A stretch of DNA of 64,000 nucleotides from Desulfomicrobium macestii (GCF_014873765.1 NZ_JADBGG010000011.1:1-64000), one strand, 5' to 3'. Shown: positions 38,501-51,298, counted from the stretch's first letter. Translations and numbers: made by a program. Notes: generated from the sequence alone by a model not told the origin.

Positions 38501-39754
38501 ATGGTTCTCGGCAAGAGCGGCCAGCTGCGCATTGTCGATGATCAGGGCGTCGAACGTGAAAAATACGCGTTGCCTTCCGGCGCGAAGCTGTATTTTGAGA
38601 ACGGTGCCGAAGTCAAAAAAGGCGATCGTCTGGCTGAATGGGATCCCTTCAACGAGCCTTTCGTCACGGATGTCGAGGGTGTTGTCCATTTCACGGACAT
38701 CATCGAAGGCCGCACCGCTCAGGAGCGTATAGACGAAGCCACGGGCAAGTCGACTCTGACGGTTATTGAATTCAGGTCGTCGAGCTTCCGTCCAGGCATC
38801 TCCATTTGCGATGAGAATGGCGTCTGCAAGACCAAGCCGGACACGGGAACTCAGACTTCCTATGCACTGCCGGTTGGCGCCATCGTCATGGTCAACGACG
38901 GTGATGTGGTCCAGCCGGGCGACATCATCGCACGTAAGCCGCGTGAAACCATGAAGACCAAGGACATCGTCGGTGGTTTGCCCCGCGTTGCCGAACTCTT
39001 CGAGGTGCGCAAGCCCAAGGATCAGGCGATTCTGTCCGAAATCGACGGTATCGTCAGCTTCGGCCCCGACTCCAAAGGCAAGCGTAAGCTTATTGTCGAG
39101 CCGGAAGTGGGAGACGCCCGCGTCTACCTCATTCCCAAAGGCAAGCATATCAGTGTTGGTGAAGGTGACTTCGTTGAGAGCGGAGAGCTGCTGACAGAGG
39201 GCACCCCGGATCTTCACGACCTGCTCAAGGTCAAGGGTGAAAAATACCTGGCCTTTTACCTGGTCGAAGGAGTGCAGGACGTGTACCGTTTCCAGGGTGT
39301 TTACATCAATGACAAGCACATTGAGATCATCGTCCGCCAGATGCTCAAGAAATTGCTGGTCATCGATCCGGGCGAGACAGGTCTGCTCATGGGCGAACAG
39401 GTCGATAAGGCCAAGTTTGCCAACATCAACGCCAAGTGCGTAGGCACCGGGATGCTGCCGGCGACTGCCGAGCCGCTGGTGCTCGGAATCACGCAGGCAT
39501 CCTTGTCCACGGAATCGTTCATCTCCGCGGCGTCCTTCCAGGAGACGACAAAGGTGCTGACCGAAGCCGCGTTGATTGGTAAAAAGGATTACCTCTACGG
39601 CCTCAAGGAAAATGTCATTGTCGGCAGATTGGTCAACGCCGGAACCGGGTTCAGATCTTATATCGAAAATGGAATTGTGGTTCCGGATCAGCCGGAAAGC
39701 CCAGACAAGTTCCTGGAAGATTTGGAGAAAGATCCGTTTTTCATGGGACAATAA
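35552..39754 (+). CDS. rpoC: RNA polymerase subunit beta-prime
   Basis: The 1400-residue subunit bearing the active-site aspartates in [12 protein letters not shown]. Its N-terminal zinc finger has CNCG and CEKCG (about residues 69-90), and a second zinc site reads [15 protein letters not shown]. The length is close to the proteobacterial norm, so the lineage-specific insertions are of ordinary size. AAGAGGAA precedes the ATG. Confidence 0.99.
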   Translation: MSLDDLFTQRGSASSSFNSQNLKAIGINVASPEKIREWSFGEVKKPETINYRTFKPERDGLFCAKIFGPVKDYECNCGKYKRMKHRGIVCEKCGVEVIASKVRRERMGHIELAAPVAHIWFLKSLPSKIGTLLDMTMADLEKVLYFDSYIILDPGETTLLKKQVISEEQYFQILDHYDDNAITVGMGAESIKILLQEIDLASLRVELREESQSTRSQTKKKKLAKRLKIVEAFLESGNKPEWMVMDVIPIIPPELRPLVPLDGGRFATSDLNDLYRRVINRNNRLKRLLELGAPDIIIRNEKRMLQESVDALFDNGRRGRAITGTNGRPLKSLSDMIKGKQGRFRQNLLGKRVDYSGRSVIVVGPYLKLHQCGLPKKMALELFKPFIYSKLEERGYASTIKSAKKMVEREEIAVWDILEEVVREYPILLNRAPTLHRLGIQAFEPILVEGKAIRLHPLVCTAFNADFDGDQMAVHVPLSVEAQIECRVLMMSTNNILSPANGSPIIVPSQDIVLGLYFLTVERPFERGEGMIFADPDEVICAFDANHVEMHARIKVRIDGALVETTPGRIIIREIVPTEVPFEVYNREMSKKVIGRLVGEAYRLAGTKATVILCDKLKDLGFEYSTQAGITVGVKDLTIPPAKSGILDRSHTEVSDIEQQYREGIITRTEKYNKVVDVWTKATNDVADAMMRELKYDTVLNPKQDDSPHVKHALRWEVSKLKEERCNSFNSVFMMANSGARGNQDQMRQLAGMRGLMAKPSGEIIETPITSSFREGLTILQYFTSTHGARKGLADTALKTANSGYLTRRLVDVVQDVIVSEHDCKTVDGIELTHVTKSGEITVRLSERVLGRTAMYDILDPETGEVFIPANAMINEEFVSEIERRNISTITIRSALTCKAKHGVCALCYGRDLARGHLVNVGEAVGIIAAQSIGEPGTQLTMRTFHIGGTASKEIEQSRYEALNKGRIVLSRVRTVTNNRGERMVLGKSGQLRIVDDQGVEREKYALPSGAKLYFENGAEVKKGDRLAEWDPFNEPFVTDVEGVVHFTDIIEGRTAQERIDEATGKSTLTVIEFRSSSFRPGISICDENGVCKTKPDTGTQTSYALPVGAIVMVNDGDVVQPGDIIARKPRETMKTKDIVGGLPRVAELFEVRKPKDQAILSEIDGIVSFGPDSKGKRKLIVEPEVGDARVYLIPKGKHISVGEGDFVESGELLTEGTPDLHDLLKVKGEKYLAFYLVEGVQDVYRFQGVYINDKHIEIIVRQMLKKLLVIDPGETGLLMGEQVDKAKFANINAKCVGTGMLPATAEPLVLGITQASLSTESFISAASFQETTKVLTEAALIGKKDYLYGLKENVIVGRLVNAGTGFRSYIENGIVVPDQPESPDKFLEDLEKDPFFMGQ

Positions 39755-39778
39755 CTTTTTATTGTCTCGGCAGTTGAG

Positions 39779-39807
39779 TTGACAGGGGGAGGGAGTTCAA
39801 TTATGAA
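39779..39807 (+). promoter_or_regulatory. Promoter of the str-S10-spc-alpha run
   Basis: Perfect -35 TTGACA (39779-39784), a 17-base spacer and TATGAA (39802-39807). It starts 25 bases after the rpoC stop and is 36 bases from rpsL. No terminator stands between rpoC and this box, so read-through from rpoBC is also possible. Confidence 0.65.
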
Positions 39808-39842
39808 CCCCCTTCTCAAAATGTTTATTAATGGAGTTTGAA

Positions 39843-40214
39843 ATGCCCACTATTAATCAGTTGGTCCGTAAAGCACGGGTCCTCCAGGTGAAAGGCAAAA
39901 AGAGAGCCGCGCTGCAGGAATGCCCGCAGCGCCGGGGAGTTTGCGTGCGCGTCTACACCACGACGCCCAAGAAGCCGAACTCCGCTCTTCGGAAAGTGGC
40001 CAGAGTGCGTCTGACCAATGGAATTGAAGTGACATCCTACATTCCCGGTGAAGGGCACAATCTGCAGGAGCACTCAGTGGTCATGATCCGCGGCGGCCGC
40101 GTAAAGGATCTGCCCGGTGTCCGCTATACCATTATCAGAGGTACGTTGGATGCGGCCGGTGTTCAGGATCGCCGGAAGAGCCGCTCCAAGTACGGAGCCA
40201 AACGTCCTAAATAG
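39843..40214 (+). CDS. rpsL: 30S ribosomal protein S12
   Basis: The 123-residue decoding-centre protein, with [17 protein letters not shown] and [12 protein letters not shown], the regions where streptomycin resistance arises; both have wild-type residues. The ATG at 39843 follows GGAG at six bases; an ATG four codons upstream is part of that ribosome site region and is unlikely. Confidence 0.98.
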   Translation: MPTINQLVRKARVLQVKGKKRAALQECPQRRGVCVRVYTTTPKKPNSALRKVARVRLTNGIEVTSYIPGEGHNLQEHSVVMIRGGRVKDLPGVRYTIIRGTLDAAGVQDRRKSRSKYGAKRPK

Positions 40215-40232
40215 GTACAAGGAGATTGACGT

Positions 40233-40703
40233 ATGCCTCGCAAGGGAGCCACGCCAAAGCGTGAAGTGCTGCCGGATCCGAAGTACGGAAGCCGGGTGGT
40301 CACAAAATTTGTGAACCAGATGATGTATGACGGCAAGAAAAGCGTTGCCGAAACGATATTCTATGATGCCATTGAAGAACTTGGAAAGCGCACCGACAGC
40401 GAGCCGCTGAGGGCTTTCGAGCAGCTCATTGAAAAGGTGAAGCCGCAGATGGAAGTCAAATCCCGTCGAGTCGGTGGCGCCACCTATCAGGTTCCCATGG
40501 AAGTCCGCCCGGCACGACAGGAAGCATTGGCTATCCGTTGGCTGGTAAACTATGCCCGTACTCGCGGAGAGAAAGGCATGGTTTTGCGTTTGGCGGCTGA
40601 ATTTCTGGATGCTTATAACGATCGCGGTGGTGCCATCAAGAAGCGTGAAGACACCCATCGAATGGCAGAAGCCAACAAAGCTTTTGCTCATTACCGCTGG
40701 TAA
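40233..40703 (+). CDS. rpsG: 30S ribosomal protein S7
   Basis: The 156-residue assembly initiator of the 30S head ([11 protein letters not shown] start, [14 protein letters not shown] loop). AAGGAG precedes the ATG. It is the second gene of the str group and, in E. coli, the site of translational autoregulation. Confidence 0.98.
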   Translation: MPRKGATPKREVLPDPKYGSRVVTKFVNQMMYDGKKSVAETIFYDAIEELGKRTDSEPLRAFEQLIEKVKPQMEVKSRRVGGATYQVPMEVRPARQEALAIRWLVNYARTRGEKGMVLRLAAEFLDAYNDRGGAIKKREDTHRMAEANKAFAHYRW

Positions 40704-40717
40704 AAGAGGTTCTTTCC

Positions 40718-42787
40718 GTGTCTAAACGTGTTCCCATAAAAGATCAGCGCAATATCGGTATCATGGCCCACATCGATGCGGGCAAGACCACGACTACCGA
40801 ACGTATATTATATTACACCGGTGTTTCTCACAAACTTGGAGAAGTTCATGATGGCCAGGCGACCATGGACTGGATGGAGCAGGAGCAGGAGCGTGGCATC
40901 ACGATCACCTCTGCTGCGACAACCTGTCATTGGCGTAATTGCCGCATCAACATCATCGATACTCCCGGCCACGTGGATTTCACCGTTGAAGTAGAGCGTT
41001 CGCTGCGCGTGCTTGATGGCGCTGTTGCTGTTTTTTGCGCTGTTGGTGGAGTCGAGCCGCAGTCCGAGACTGTATGGCGGCAGGCGGACAGATACCGGGT
41101 TCCCCGGATCGCCTTTGTAAACAAGATGGACCGCTCGGGAGCAGATTTCTACCGGGTTGTCGACATGATCAAGGATCGTCTCAAGGCGAAGCCTGTTCCG
41201 CTGCACCTGCCCATCGGCGCAGAGGAGAACTTTTTGGGGCAGATCGACCTCGTTCGCAAGGTCGCTCTCTATTATGACGCTGATTCCAAGGGCGAAACAA
41301 TTGTCGAGCGCGAGATCCCGGCTGAAATGATGGATCTGGCTGATGAATGGCGCATGAATCTTGTCGAGGCTATCGCCGAGGAAGATGAGACCCTGCTTGA
41401 AAAGTATTTGGGCGGAGAAGAGCTCCTGCCTGAAGAAATCATGGCGGGAATTCGTTCCGCCACCATAGGCATGAAAATTTGCCCGGTGATTTGCGGTTCA
41501 GCGTTCAAGAACAAGGGCGTACAGGCACTGCTTGATTGCGTTGTGGATTATCTGCCTTCTCCGGTAGAGGTCCCGGCCATGGTTGGTGTTGATCCTGACA
41601 CCAAGGAAGAGGTTCTTTGTGAGTGTTCCGATGATCTGCCGCTCAGCGCCTTGGCGTTCAAGCTCATGGCCGATCCCTTCTTTGGGCACCTGACCTTCCT
41701 GAGAGTATATTCCGGCGTGCTTGTTACCGGTTCGACGGTTCTGAATGCCGCCTCAGGCAAAAAGGAACGTGTTGGCCGTTTGCTGAAGATGCATGCGAAC
41801 AAACGCGAAGACATCAAGGAAGCCTATGCGGGCGACATCGTTGCCGCAGTCGGCCTGAAACAGACCAGCACTGGTGAAACTCTGTGCGATCTCAAGCGGG
41901 CAATCCTGCTTGAATCAATGGATTTTCCCGAGCCTGTTATCGAAGTCGCGATCGAACCCAAGACCAAGACCGACAGGGATGCCCTTGGGCAGGCCCTGCA
42001 GAAGCTGGTCAAGGAAGATCCCTCCTTCCGTGTCAAGACGAATGAAGAAACCGGACAGACGCTTATTGCCGGAATGGGTGAATTGCACCTTGAGATCATT
42101 GTTGACCGCCTCACCCGTGAGTTCAAGGTCGACGCCAACGTTGGCAAGCCTCAGGTTGCCTATCGTGAAACCATTTCCAAGCCGGCGGAAAAAGATCTCA
42201 AATACGCCAAGCAGTCTGGCGGTCGTGGTCAGTATGCGCATATCGTCATCAAGGTCACGCCTCAGGAGCCGGGTGGCGGTTATGAATTCGTGAACGGCAT
42301 CGTGGGCGGTGTAATTCCCAAGGAATACATCCCCGCTGTTGACAAGGGCATCCGCGATGCTCTGCTCAACGGTGTTCTTGCCGGTTTTCCCATGGTCGAT
42401 CTCAAGGTCGAATTGGTTCACGGCTCGTATCATGAAGTTGATTCTTCCGAGCAGGCTTTCTACATTGCCGGTTCCATGGCTGTGAAAGAAGCGTGTCATA
42501 AAGCGGCCGCAGTGCTACTTGAGCCGATTATGTTTGTGGAAGTACTGACTCCGGACGACTATATGGGCGATGTCATGGGCGACCTCAATGGCCGTCGTGG
42601 TCGGATCGTCAGTCTTGAAATGCGACACGGGATGCAGATCATCCGCGCAAACGTGCCGCTTAGTAGCATGTTTGGTTATGCAACGGATCTGCGTTCAAAA
42701 ACTCAAGGTCGTGCGACATACACTATGTTGTTTGATCATTATGATCGCGTCCCTGCAAGTCTTGCTGAAGAATTGACCAAGAAATGA
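40718..42787 (+). CDS. fusA: Elongation factor G
   Basis: The 689-residue translocase GTPase, with G1 AHIDAGKTT, switch [19 protein letters not shown] and NKMD, followed by domains II-V of normal length. The start codon is GTG with AGAGG upstream. It lies between rpsG and the second tuf. Confidence 0.98.
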   Translation: MSKRVPIKDQRNIGIMAHIDAGKTTTTERILYYTGVSHKLGEVHDGQATMDWMEQEQERGITITSAATTCHWRNCRINIIDTPGHVDFTVEVERSLRVLDGAVAVFCAVGGVEPQSETVWRQADRYRVPRIAFVNKMDRSGADFYRVVDMIKDRLKAKPVPLHLPIGAEENFLGQIDLVRKVALYYDADSKGETIVEREIPAEMMDLADEWRMNLVEAIAEEDETLLEKYLGGEELLPEEIMAGIRSATIGMKICPVICGSAFKNKGVQALLDCVVDYLPSPVEVPAMVGVDPDTKEEVLCECSDDLPLSALAFKLMADPFFGHLTFLRVYSGVLVTGSTVLNAASGKKERVGRLLKMHANKREDIKEAYAGDIVAAVGLKQTSTGETLCDLKRAILLESMDFPEPVIEVAIEPKTKTDRDALGQALQKLVKEDPSFRVKTNEETGQTLIAGMGELHLEIIVDRLTREFKVDANVGKPQVAYRETISKPAEKDLKYAKQSGGRGQYAHIVIKVTPQEPGGGYEFVNGIVGGVIPKEYIPAVDKGIRDALLNGVLAGFPMVDLKVELVHGSYHEVDSSEQAFYIAGSMAVKEACHKAAAVLLEPIMFVEVLTPDDYMGDVMGDLNGRRGRIVSLEMRHGMQIIRANVPLSSMFGYATDLRSKTQGRATYTMLFDHYDRVPASLAEELTKK

Positions 42788-42802
42788 GAATGGAGATGAA
42801 GA

Positions 42803-43996
<1,194 letters not shown>

Positions 43997-44011
43997 TGAG
44001 GCAAGGTCATC

Positions 44012-44320
44012 ATGAACAGTGACAAAATTCGCATAAAATTGAGAGCGTACGACTACCGCATTCTGGATAAGGCTGTAGCCGAGATTGTCGATTCCGCACG
44101 TAATACCGGTGCATCTATTGCCGGTCCCATTCCGTTGCCGACCCGTATTCACAAGCAGACGGTTCAGAAGTCTGTGCATGTGGACAAGAAATCTCGGGAA
44201 CAGTTTGAAATGCGTGTACACAAACGCCTTTTGGACATTCTTGAACCCACCCAACAGACGGTTGATGCTCTGGGTAAGCTGAATCTTCCCGCTGGCGTTG
44301 ATGTAGAAATCAAGCTGTAG
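44012..44320 (+). CDS. rpsJ: 30S ribosomal protein S10
   Basis: A 102-residue protein that also serves as NusE, the NusB/NusG partner in antitermination. It contains the [15 protein letters not shown] start and the [24 protein letters not shown] region. Only 15 bases separate it from tuf, so the str and S10 groups are continuous. Confidence 0.98.
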   Translation: MNSDKIRIKLRAYDYRILDKAVAEIVDSARNTGASIAGPIPLPTRIHKQTVQKSVHVDKKSREQFEMRVHKRLLDILEPTQQTVDALGKLNLPAGVDVEIKL

Positions 44321-44338
44321 GGATAACGAGAGGCTATC

Positions 44339-44971
44339 ATGAAAAAGACTTTGGGAATCGTTGGGCGCAAAATCGGTATGACCAGAATCTATGGTGCTGA
44401 CGGAAACGTCATCCCCGTAACGGTCATTCAGGCCGGTCCTTGCCCAGTTATTGAAAAAAAGGTCAGCGAAAAAGACGGTTACACCGCTTTACAGGTTGGT
44501 TTTGAAGAAGTGGCAGCACATCGACTGACCAAACCCGAGCAGGGCCATCAGCAAAAGGCAAATTGTGGCTTTTACAAAATGCTGAAGGAAATCCGTCTTG
44601 GCAGCGTTGATGAATATGAAGTCGGTCAGAAACTGACCGTTGAAATGTTCACTCCCGGCGAAAAAATTCGCGTTACCGGTACCTCCAAGGGCCGCGGATT
44701 CGCAGGCGTCATCCGTCGTTGGAATTTCGGCGGAGCTCCTGCATCACACGGACACGAACAGGTCCACAGAAAGCCCGGCTCGATCGGCCAGTGCGCATGG
44801 CCGAGCAAGGTTTTCAAGGGAAAGAAAATGCCGGGTCAGCTTGGAAACAAGACCGCCACGATGCTCAATCTTGAGATTGTGGACGTCCGCCCGGAAGACA
44901 ATGTCGTGCTTGTACGCGGCCAAGTTCCAGGACCCAAGCAGGGGATCGTCGTCCTCAGCAAGATGAAGTAA
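44339..44971 (+). CDS. rplC: 50S ribosomal protein L3
   Basis: A 210-residue protein reaching the peptidyl-transferase centre, with [17 protein letters not shown] and the GQMGNK-equivalent [15 protein letters not shown] loop. It is the second gene of the S10 group. Confidence 0.98.
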   Translation: MKKTLGIVGRKIGMTRIYGADGNVIPVTVIQAGPCPVIEKKVSEKDGYTALQVGFEEVAAHRLTKPEQGHQQKANCGFYKMLKEIRLGSVDEYEVGQKLTVEMFTPGEKIRVTGTSKGRGFAGVIRRWNFGGAPASHGHEQVHRKPGSIGQCAWPSKVFKGKKMPGQLGNKTATMLNLEIVDVRPEDNVVLVRGQVPGPKQGIVVLSKMK

Positions 44972-44984
44972 AGGGGTATAGATA

Positions 44985-45605
44985 ATGGCAAACGCGAAAG
45001 TATACGATCAAAACAGGATGGAAGTCGGCGAGATTTCCCTGGCCGATGACATCTTCCAGGTTGAAGTAAGACCCGAAGTGCTTCACCTGGCTGTGAAATC
45101 TCATTTGGCGAAGCTTCGCTCCGGAACCGTAGGTGTCAAAACCCGCGGTCTCGTCAGGGGCGGTGGCAAGAAACCGTGGCGCCAGAAGGGCACCGGTCGG
45201 GCTCGTGCCGGATCCAGCCGTTCCCCTCTTTGGAGAAGTGGCGCTGTGATCCACGGACCTCAGGCCCGTGACTACAGTTTCAAGATCAACAAGCAGATCC
45301 GCAAGCTTGCTCTGAAGATGGCCATCTCCTCGCGGTTTACCTCCGAGAACATGCTTGTCGTCAACAAGCTCCAGTTCGATGAGATCAAAACCAAGAACTT
45401 CGTGGCCTGCAAGGATACCCTCGGGTTGAAAAAAGCCTTGATTGTTGTTGCTGAAAAAGATACCAACCTTGCTCTTTCGGCCAGGAACGTTCCTGGTATT
45501 CTCGTGTTGGATCCGCAGTCGATCAATGTTTACGAAATCCTCAAGTATCCCCAGATGGTCCTGGACCAGGGTGCTGTTTTGGCCCTGCAGGAGAGGTTGA
45601 AATAA
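44985..45605 (+). CDS. rplD: 50S ribosomal protein L4
   Basis: A 206-residue protein whose extended loop lines the exit tunnel (GGGKKPWRQKGTGRARAGSSRSPLWRSG). In E. coli it autoregulates the S10 operon. The stop overlaps the rplW start by one base. Confidence 0.98.
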   Translation: MANAKVYDQNRMEVGEISLADDIFQVEVRPEVLHLAVKSHLAKLRSGTVGVKTRGLVRGGGKKPWRQKGTGRARAGSSRSPLWRSGAVIHGPQARDYSFKINKQIRKLALKMAISSRFTSENMLVVNKLQFDEIKTKNFVACKDTLGLKKALIVVAEKDTNLALSARNVPGILVLDPQSINVYEILKYPQMVLDQGAVLALQERLK

Positions 45606-45895
45606 TGGAAAGCACGCAAGTATTACTCAGGCCGTTGATTTCTGAAAAATCCACGGGCCTTAAGGAACTTGGGAATCAAGTTGCTTTTTTTGTTCATTCT
45701 GCCGCGAACAAAATCGACGTGCAGCGTGCAGTTGAGAACGTATTCAACGTTAAAGTCACCGCTGTGAACATTGTCAATTACCGTCCGCGCACGAGAAAGA
45801 AGTTCGGTCGCGTGGTAGGCAAGATCAGCGGATACAAGAAAGCGTACGTATCTCTTGCCGCCGGCGAAAAGATTGATTTCTTTGAAGGGGTGTAA
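45605..45895 (+). CDS. rplW: 50S ribosomal protein L23
   Basis: A 96-residue tunnel-exit protein that docks trigger factor and SRP. It contains [15 protein letters not shown] and [22 protein letters not shown]. Its start overlaps the rplD stop (TAATG), so translation is coupled. Confidence 0.97.
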   Translation: MESTQVLLRPLISEKSTGLKELGNQVAFFVHSAANKIDVQRAVENVFNVKVTAVNIVNYRPRTRKKFGRVVGKISGYKKAYVSLAAGEKIDFFEGV

Positions 45896-45897
45896 TC

Positions 45898-46728
45898 ATG
45901 GCAATTCGAAAGCTTAAACCCACATCTGCCGGACGCAGGTCGCAAACTGTTCTCACGTTTGATGAGATCACTTGTACAACCCCTGAGAAGTCCCTGACCA
46001 AGGGTTTGAATAAAAAAAGCGGTCGTAACAATAACGGCCGTGTAACCATGCGCCGCCGCGGCGGTGGAAACAAGTCTTTGTATCGCCTGATTGATTTTAA
46101 GCGTAACAAGATCGATGTTCCGGCCAAGGTAGCCACTATTGAGTACGACCCGAACAGAAGTGCGCGAATCGCTCTGCTGCATTACGCTGACGGCGACAAG
46201 CGTTACATAATCTGTCCGCTTGGACTTAATGTAGGCGATCAGATCCTTGCCGGCGACAAGGCCGATATCAAGCCCGGCAATGCCTTGGCGCTGGCCCGCA
46301 TTCCCCTTGGCACCCTTGTGCATAACATTGAGCTGTACCCCGGACGTGGCGGCCAGTTGGCCCGCTCTGCCGGAGCATACGCCCAGGTTATCGCCAAGGA
46401 AGACAAGTACGCTCTGCTCAGATTGCCTTCCGGCGAAGTTCGTAAGGTGTTGGCCGTCAACATCGCAACTGTCGGTCAGGTTGGCAATATCGAGCATGAG
46501 AATGTCTCCATCGGCAAAGCAGGACGTAATCGTTGGCTCGGCAAGCGCCCCAAGGTTCGTGGCGTAGCGATGAACCCCGTCGATCACCCGTTGGGTGGTG
46601 GCGAGGGCAGAAGTTCTGGCGGACGTCATCCCGTTACCCCGTGGGGTAAACCCACCAAGGGATATAAGACTCGTTCACCGAAGAAGCCTTCGTCCAAGTT
46701 AATCGTAAAACGCCGTGGAAGTAAGTAG
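45898..46728 (+). CDS. rplB: 50S ribosomal protein L2
   Basis: A 276-residue core protein, with the C-terminal peptidyl-transferase segment [26 protein letters not shown] and the conserved histidine in it. It begins two bases after rplW. Confidence 0.98.
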   Translation: MAIRKLKPTSAGRRSQTVLTFDEITCTTPEKSLTKGLNKKSGRNNNGRVTMRRRGGGNKSLYRLIDFKRNKIDVPAKVATIEYDPNRSARIALLHYADGDKRYIICPLGLNVGDQILAGDKADIKPGNALALARIPLGTLVHNIELYPGRGGQLARSAGAYAQVIAKEDKYALLRLPSGEVRKVLAVNIATVGQVGNIEHENVSIGKAGRNRWLGKRPKVRGVAMNPVDHPLGGGEGRSSGGRHPVTPWGKPTKGYKTRSPKKPSSKLIVKRRGSK

Positions 46729-46736
46729 GAGTTTCT

Positions 46737-47009
46737 ATGCCTAGGTCTCTGAAAAAAGGCCCTTTCGTGGATGGCCATCTGCTTAACAAGGTGGAAAAAT
46801 CCCACACTGATAGAAGCCGTCAGGTGATCAAGACTTGGTCTCGCCGGTCTACGATTTTACCAGAGATGGTCGGACTTACCTTTGCAGTTCATAATGGAAA
46901 GAAATTTATCCCGGTGTTTGTCTCCGAGAATATGGTCGGACACAAACTTGGTGAATTTGCACCCACCAGGACTTATTTTGGCCACGCTGCTGATAAGAAG
47001 AAGAAATAG
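46737..47009 (+). CDS. rpsS: 30S ribosomal protein S19
   Basis: A 90-residue head protein ([15 protein letters not shown] start; [22 protein letters not shown]). Confidence 0.97.
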   Translation: MPRSLKKGPFVDGHLLNKVEKSHTDRSRQVIKTWSRRSTILPEMVGLTFAVHNGKKFIPVFVSENMVGHKLGEFAPTRTYFGHAADKKKK

Positions 47010-47023
47010 ACAGGAAGTTTCAA

Positions 47024-47356
47024 ATGGAAACAAGATCAGTTGCCAAGTTTATACGCGTTTCCCCGCAGAAAGCCAGGTTGGTCGCACGTAACGTGACCGG
47101 TAAACACGTGGAAGATGCGTTGAATGTCCTGAAATTCACCCCCAAGAAAGCTGCCCGTCTGATTGAGAAGGTTCTGACGACTGCAATTGCCAACGCTGAA
47201 CACAATTCCAAGCTCAACGTCGACAACCTCTATGTGAAGGAAGTTCGCATAGATGGCGGCCCGAGCTGGAAGCGGATTCAATCGAGGGCAATGGGCCGGG
47301 CTTACAGAATTATCAAGCGCAGCAGCCACATCACTGTGGTTGTCGATGAACTCTAG
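47024..47356 (+). CDS. rplV: 50S ribosomal protein L22
   Basis: A 110-residue tunnel-constriction protein (ARLIEKVLTTAIANAEHN and the beta-hairpin GGPSWKRIQSRAMGRA). AGGAAG precedes the ATG. Confidence 0.97.
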   Translation: METRSVAKFIRVSPQKARLVARNVTGKHVEDALNVLKFTPKKAARLIEKVLTTAIANAEHNSKLNVDNLYVKEVRIDGGPSWKRIQSRAMGRAYRIIKRSSHITVVVDEL

Positions 47357-47368
47357 GAGGGCAGTGCT

Positions 47369-48007
47369 TTGGGTCATAAAGTTCATCCTTACGGATTCCG
47401 TTTGGGATACAATAAAAACTGGAAGTCCCGTTGGTTCAGCGACAAGAAATATGCTGAGTATGTTTTCGAAGACAGTAAGCTTCGGAAATATGTAAAGGAA
47501 AAGCTGTTTCACGCCGGTATTTCCAAGATTGAAATCGAGAGAGCTGCCGACAAGGTTCGTCTGATACTTTTCACTGCACGCCCCGGTATTGTTATCGGAC
47601 GAAAGGGCGTTGAAATTGAAAAGTTGCGGGCTGAACTCAAAAGCAAGTTCGCTCGTGAGTTTGTGATAGAGGTCAACGAAATCCGCCGCCCGGAAACAGA
47701 TGCACAGCTCGTTGCGGAATCCATTGCGCAGCAGCTTGAGCGTCGGGTAGCTTTTCGTCGTGCCATCAAGAAGACACTGGGCATGGCCCAGAAGTTCGGC
47801 GCACTCGGGATCAAGGTCCAGTGTGGCGGCCGTCTTGGTGGAGCGGAAATCGCTCGTACGGAATGGGCGAGAGAGGGTCGTGTGCCTTTGCATACCTTAC
47901 GTGCCGACATCGATTACGGTGTTGCACTTGCCAAGACCACTTATGGGATCATTGGCGTAAAGGTATGGGTGTTCAAGGGTGAGATCCTGAGCGAGGTAGA
48001 TAGCTGA
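47369..48007 (+). CDS. rpsC: 30S ribosomal protein S3
   Basis: A 212-residue mRNA-entry protein ([21 protein letters not shown] start, KH domain [15 protein letters not shown]). The start codon is TTG at 47369, seven bases after AGGAGGG, which spans the end of rplV. The stop overlaps the rplP ATG by one base. Confidence 0.97.
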   Translation: MGHKVHPYGFRLGYNKNWKSRWFSDKKYAEYVFEDSKLRKYVKEKLFHAGISKIEIERAADKVRLILFTARPGIVIGRKGVEIEKLRAELKSKFAREFVIEVNEIRRPETDAQLVAESIAQQLERRVAFRRAIKKTLGMAQKFGALGIKVQCGGRLGGAEIARTEWAREGRVPLHTLRADIDYGVALAKTTYGIIGVKVWVFKGEILSEVDS

Positions 48008-48414
48008 TGCTGAGTCCTAAAAAGGTCAAATTTCGGAAGCAGCAGAAGGGTCGTATTCGCGGTCTTGCAGGACGCGCGACCACGGTTGCTTTTGGTGAAA
48101 TCGGTTTGAAGGCTATGGAATGCGGAAAACTCACGAGTCAGCAAATTGAAGCCGCCCGTATCGCGATGATGCGACACATTAAAAGAGGCGGTAAGGTTTT
48201 CATTCGTATTTTTCCCGACAAGACGATCACGGCCAAACCCTTGGAAGTTCGTCAAGGTAAAGGTAAGGGCTCGCCAGTCGGTTGGTGCGCACCAGTTCAG
48301 AGAGGCCGCATCCTTTATGAAATCAAGGGTGTCGACTTCGAACTGGCTAAAGAAGCATTGCAGAGAGCTGCCTACAAGCTGCCTATAAAGACTACCATAG
48401 TCGAAAAGGAGTAA
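48007..48414 (+). CDS. rplP: 50S ribosomal protein L16
   Basis: A 135-residue protein near the A-site tRNA ([16 protein letters not shown] start, [22 protein letters not shown]). Coupled to rpsC by a one-base overlap. Confidence 0.97.
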   Translation: MLSPKKVKFRKQQKGRIRGLAGRATTVAFGEIGLKAMECGKLTSQQIEAARIAMMRHIKRGGKVFIRIFPDKTITAKPLEVRQGKGKGSPVGWCAPVQRGRILYEIKGVDFELAKEALQRAAYKLPIKTTIVEKE

Positions 48415-48420
48415 GACAGG

Positions 48421-48624
48421 ATGAATGCTCAACAATTACGGGAATTGGGTCCTGAGAAGCTCCAGGTTAAACTTGGTGAATTTCGTAAGGAATTGATGAA
48501 TCTTCGTTTTCAGCATGCAACCGCGCAGCTTGAAAATAGTCAGAGAATACCGCTTGTTAAGAAATCCATAGCTCGGATTTTGACGATTTTGAAAGCGAAG
48601 GACATGGAGACAGGTGATGAGTAA
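48421..48624 (+). CDS. rpmC: 50S ribosomal protein L29
   Basis: A 67-residue tunnel-exit protein (ELRKELMNLRFQHATAQLEN-type core seen as EFRKELMNLRFQ). The 3' end contains the ribosome site and start of rpsQ. Confidence 0.96.
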   Translation: MNAQQLRELGPEKLQVKLGEFRKELMNLRFQHATAQLENSQRIPLVKKSIARILTILKAKDMETGDE

Positions 48625-48883
48625 CAGCGGAAAGACATCAAACAAGAGAACTCTTGTTGGCTTCGTAGTGAGCGATAAGAACGACAAGACCATTGTCGTG
48701 CGTGTCGAAACACTGGTCAAACATCCTGTTCTTAAAAAATATATCCGCCGCAGAAAGAAATTCATGGCTCATGACCCCAACAATGAATGTCACATTGGGG
48801 ATAAAGTTCAGATCGTCGAGTCCCGTCCTTTGAGTGCGCGGAAGAATTGGCATCTGATGAAAATCATTGAAAGAGCTTTGTAG
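48617..48883 (+). CDS. rpsQ: 30S ribosomal protein S17
   Basis: An 88-residue primary binder of the 5' domain of 16S rRNA ([19 protein letters not shown]). ATG 48617 is seven bases from GGAG; an in-frame GTG at 48614 is possible. It overlaps rpmC by eight bases. Confidence 0.96.
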   Translation: MSNSGKTSNKRTLVGFVVSDKNDKTIVVRVETLVKHPVLKKYIRRRKKFMAHDPNNECHIGDKVQIVESRPLSARKNWHLMKIIERAL

Positions 48884-48894
48884 GGGATTGTAAA

Positions 48895-49263
48895 ATGATT
48901 CAAATGCAGACGACTTTGGATGTCGCAGACAATTCCGGAGCCAAGAAGGTTGCCTGCATCAAGGTGCTAGGCGGAAGCAAGAGGCGTTACGCTCGTGTTG
49001 GGGACATCATCATGGTGTCCGTCAAAGAAGCGATTCCTCATGGAAAAGTCAAAAAGGGCGATGTTCTCCAGGCAGTAGTTGTAAGAACAACAAAAGAGAT
49101 CGGCCGACCCGATGGTACTTTTATCCGTTTCGACAATAATTCAGCAGTTATGTTGAATAAGAACCTTGAGCCGATGGGCACTCGTATTTTTGGGCCTGTT
49201 GCACGTGAATTGCGGGCAAAGAACTTTATGAAGATTGTATCTTTAGCCCCAGAGGTGTTGTAA
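48895..49263 (+). CDS. rplN: 50S ribosomal protein L14
   Basis: A 122-residue intersubunit protein ([19 protein letters not shown] start). It is the first gene of the spc group but is not separated from S10 genes by a terminator. Confidence 0.98.
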   Translation: MIQMQTTLDVADNSGAKKVACIKVLGGSKRRYARVGDIIMVSVKEAIPHGKVKKGDVLQAVVVRTTKEIGRPDGTFIRFDNNSAVMLNKNLEPMGTRIFGPVARELRAKNFMKIVSLAPEVL

Positions 49264-49266
49264 TCT

Positions 49267-49596
49267 ATGTCTACTCATGTCTGGAAAATTCACAAAGATG
49301 ACAATGTGATGATTCTTGTCGGAAAAGACAAAGGTAAGATCGGCAAGGTTGTCAAAATTCTTCGCAGCAAAAAACAGGTTATTGTCGAGAAGGCTAATAT
49401 GGTGAAAAAACACACCAAGCCTAATCCTTATAACAACCAGCCTGGCGGAATCGTTGAGAAGGAAATGCCTGTTGACGTTTCTAACGTTCAGTTGGTGTGC
49501 AACGCTTGCTCAAAGCCGACAAGAGTTGGTTATAAGTTTACTGACGATAACAAGAAAGTTCGTTATTGCAAAAAATGCAATGAAACGATCAGTTAA
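49267..49596 (+). CDS. rplX: 50S ribosomal protein L24
   Basis: A 109-residue assembly protein with a KOW motif ([20 protein letters not shown]). A C-terminal zinc-like pair, CNAC...CKKC, resembles that of other L24 proteins of this type. Confidence 0.97.
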   Translation: MSTHVWKIHKDDNVMILVGKDKGKIGKVVKILRSKKQVIVEKANMVKKHTKPNPYNNQPGGIVEKEMPVDVSNVQLVCNACSKPTRVGYKFTDDNKKVRYCKKCNETIS

Positions 49597-49605
49597 GGTG
49601 CAGCA

Positions 49606-50145
49606 ATGAGTAGTCTCATAAAGATCTACAAAGATAAAGTCGCTCCTGAACTCTCGAAGGAATTCAACTACACGTCAGTGATGCAGATTCCTTCGATTAA
49701 ATGTGTCTCATTGAATATGGGACTGGGTGAAGGTAGCCAGAATAACAAAATCATACAGGATTCTGTACGCGATTTGTCTCTGATTGCTGGTCAGCGGGCC
49801 GTTGTAACACGGGCAAAGAAATCCATCGCTGCGTTCAAGCTGCGTGAGGGAATGCCTGTAGGCTGCCGGGTATCGCTTCGAGGAGACAGAATGTGGGCTT
49901 TTCTGGAGAAGCTTTTGACCATTGCGCTTCCCAGAGTCCGCGACTTCCGGGGAGTACCGGACAGAGGTTTTGATGGCCGCGGAAATTATACCCTTGGCAT
50001 TAAGGAACATACTATCTTTCCCGAAATCGAGATTGATAGGATCGAAAAAGCAGTGGGTATGAATATTTCTGTTATAACTACTGCCCAGACTGACAAAGAA
50101 GGCAAGATGCTTTTGAAGCTTCTTGGAATGCCCTTCAAGAAGTAA
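49606..50145 (+). CDS. rplE: 50S ribosomal protein L5
   Basis: A 179-residue 5S-rRNA-binding protein ([32 protein letters not shown] and the [17 protein letters not shown] segment). Confidence 0.98.
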   Translation: MSSLIKIYKDKVAPELSKEFNYTSVMQIPSIKCVSLNMGLGEGSQNNKIIQDSVRDLSLIAGQRAVVTRAKKSIAAFKLREGMPVGCRVSLRGDRMWAFLEKLLTIALPRVRDFRGVPDRGFDGRGNYTLGIKEHTIFPEIEIDRIEKAVGMNISVITTAQTDKEGKMLLKLLGMPFKK

Positions 50146-50158
50146 GGAGGAGTGTAAC

Positions 50159-50344
50159 TTGACTCGTACATCTTTGATGGTCAAGGCTCAGCGGAAGCCC
50201 AAATTTTCCACACGCCAGTATAACAGATGTCCCATTTGCGGTCGGCCCAGAGCCTTCATGCGCAAGTTCGGCATTTGCAGAATCTGCTTCAGGAATATGG
50301 CCCTTGCCGGTGAACTGCCTGGCGTAAGAAAATCTAGCTGGTAA
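50159..50344 (+). CDS. rpsN: 30S ribosomal protein S14 (zinc type)
   Basis: A 61-residue S14 of the short zinc form, with C24, C27, C40 and C43. The start is TTG at 50159, eight bases after AAGGAGG. An in-frame ATG at 50123 would lie inside rplE and give a non-homologous extension. Confidence 0.96.
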   Translation: MTRTSLMVKAQRKPKFSTRQYNRCPICGRPRAFMRKFGICRICFRNMALAGELPGVRKSSW

Positions 50345-50357
50345 ATGAGGTACGCTC

Positions 50358-50741
50358 ATGTCTGTCATAGATCCTATTGCAGATTTATTGACTCGAATTC
50401 GTAATGCATACAAAGCTATGCATTCAACTGTTTCTATTACTCCCAGCCGCACCCGCGAGGCGCTGCTCAAAATATTGAACGAAGAGGGCTATATCAATGG
50501 ATATGCCCTTGAGAATGATGCCTTATTGGTTAATTTGAAATACCATGAAAATAAGGCTGTCGTTGCCGGCTTGAAGAGAATCAGCAAGCCGGGTCGTCGT
50601 ATTTATGTGGGTGCAAAGAGCATTCCTTCGGTGCAAAATGGTCTTGGAATTTGCATTTTGTCCACCTCCAAGGGTGTGCTCGAGGGAAAACAGGCTGCCG
50701 AAATCGGCGTTGGCGGCGAACTTCTTTGTGAGATTTGGTAG
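50358..50741 (+). CDS. rpsH: 30S ribosomal protein S8
   Basis: A 127-residue central-domain protein (DPIADLLTRIRNA start, GLGICILSTSKGVLEGKQA near the end). In E. coli it represses the spc operon. Confidence 0.98.
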   Translation: MSVIDPIADLLTRIRNAYKAMHSTVSITPSRTREALLKILNEEGYINGYALENDALLVNLKYHENKAVVAGLKRISKPGRRIYVGAKSIPSVQNGLGICILSTSKGVLEGKQAAEIGVGGELLCEIW

Positions 50742-50750
50742 GAGATCGCT

Positions 50751-51290
50751 ATGTCTCGAGTAGGAAAAATGCCGATCAGCATCCCTGGTGGTGTTGATCT
50801 CAAAATCGCGGAAAGCGGGATTGAAGTGAAAGGACCCAAGGGGGTTCTTACTCTTGCCAATCATCCTGCCATCGCAGTCAGTGTCGACAATAATACGGTT
50901 TCCGTTAATCCTGTTGACGACAGCCGGATCGCTCGCCAGCAGCATGGCTTGCGGAGAACACTGCTTGCCAATGCCGTGACCGGCGTCACCAGCGGATTCG
51001 AGAAGACTCTCGAAGTCATTGGCGTTGGTTACAAGGTTAACGTTCAGGGCAATACCGTAGTGCTGAATGTCGGCTTTTCTCATCCGGTCAACTTTGCGTT
51101 GCCCGCCGGAATTCAGGCCAAGGCCGAAGGCAGCAAGCTTACCATCTCCGGATGTGACAAGCAGGCTGTCGGCGAAGTCGCGGCTCAGATTCGCCGGGTT
51201 CGTCCGCCTGAGCCCTATAAGGGCAAGGGTATCAAATATACTGATGAGACTATCCGTCGCAAGGCCGGCAAATCCGGTGGCAAGAAATAG
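50751..51290 (+). CDS. rplF: 50S ribosomal protein L6
   Basis: A 179-residue two-domain protein near the factor-binding site (VGKMPISIPGGVDLKI start; C-terminal RPPEPYKGKGIKYTDE). Confidence 0.98.
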   Translation: MSRVGKMPISIPGGVDLKIAESGIEVKGPKGVLTLANHPAIAVSVDNNTVSVNPVDDSRIARQQHGLRRTLLANAVTGVTSGFEKTLEVIGVGYKVNVQGNTVVLNVGFSHPVNFALPAGIQAKAEGSKLTISGCDKQAVGEVAAQIRRVRPPEPYKGKGIKYTDETIRRKAGKSGGKK

Positions 51291-51298
51291 GATAAGCT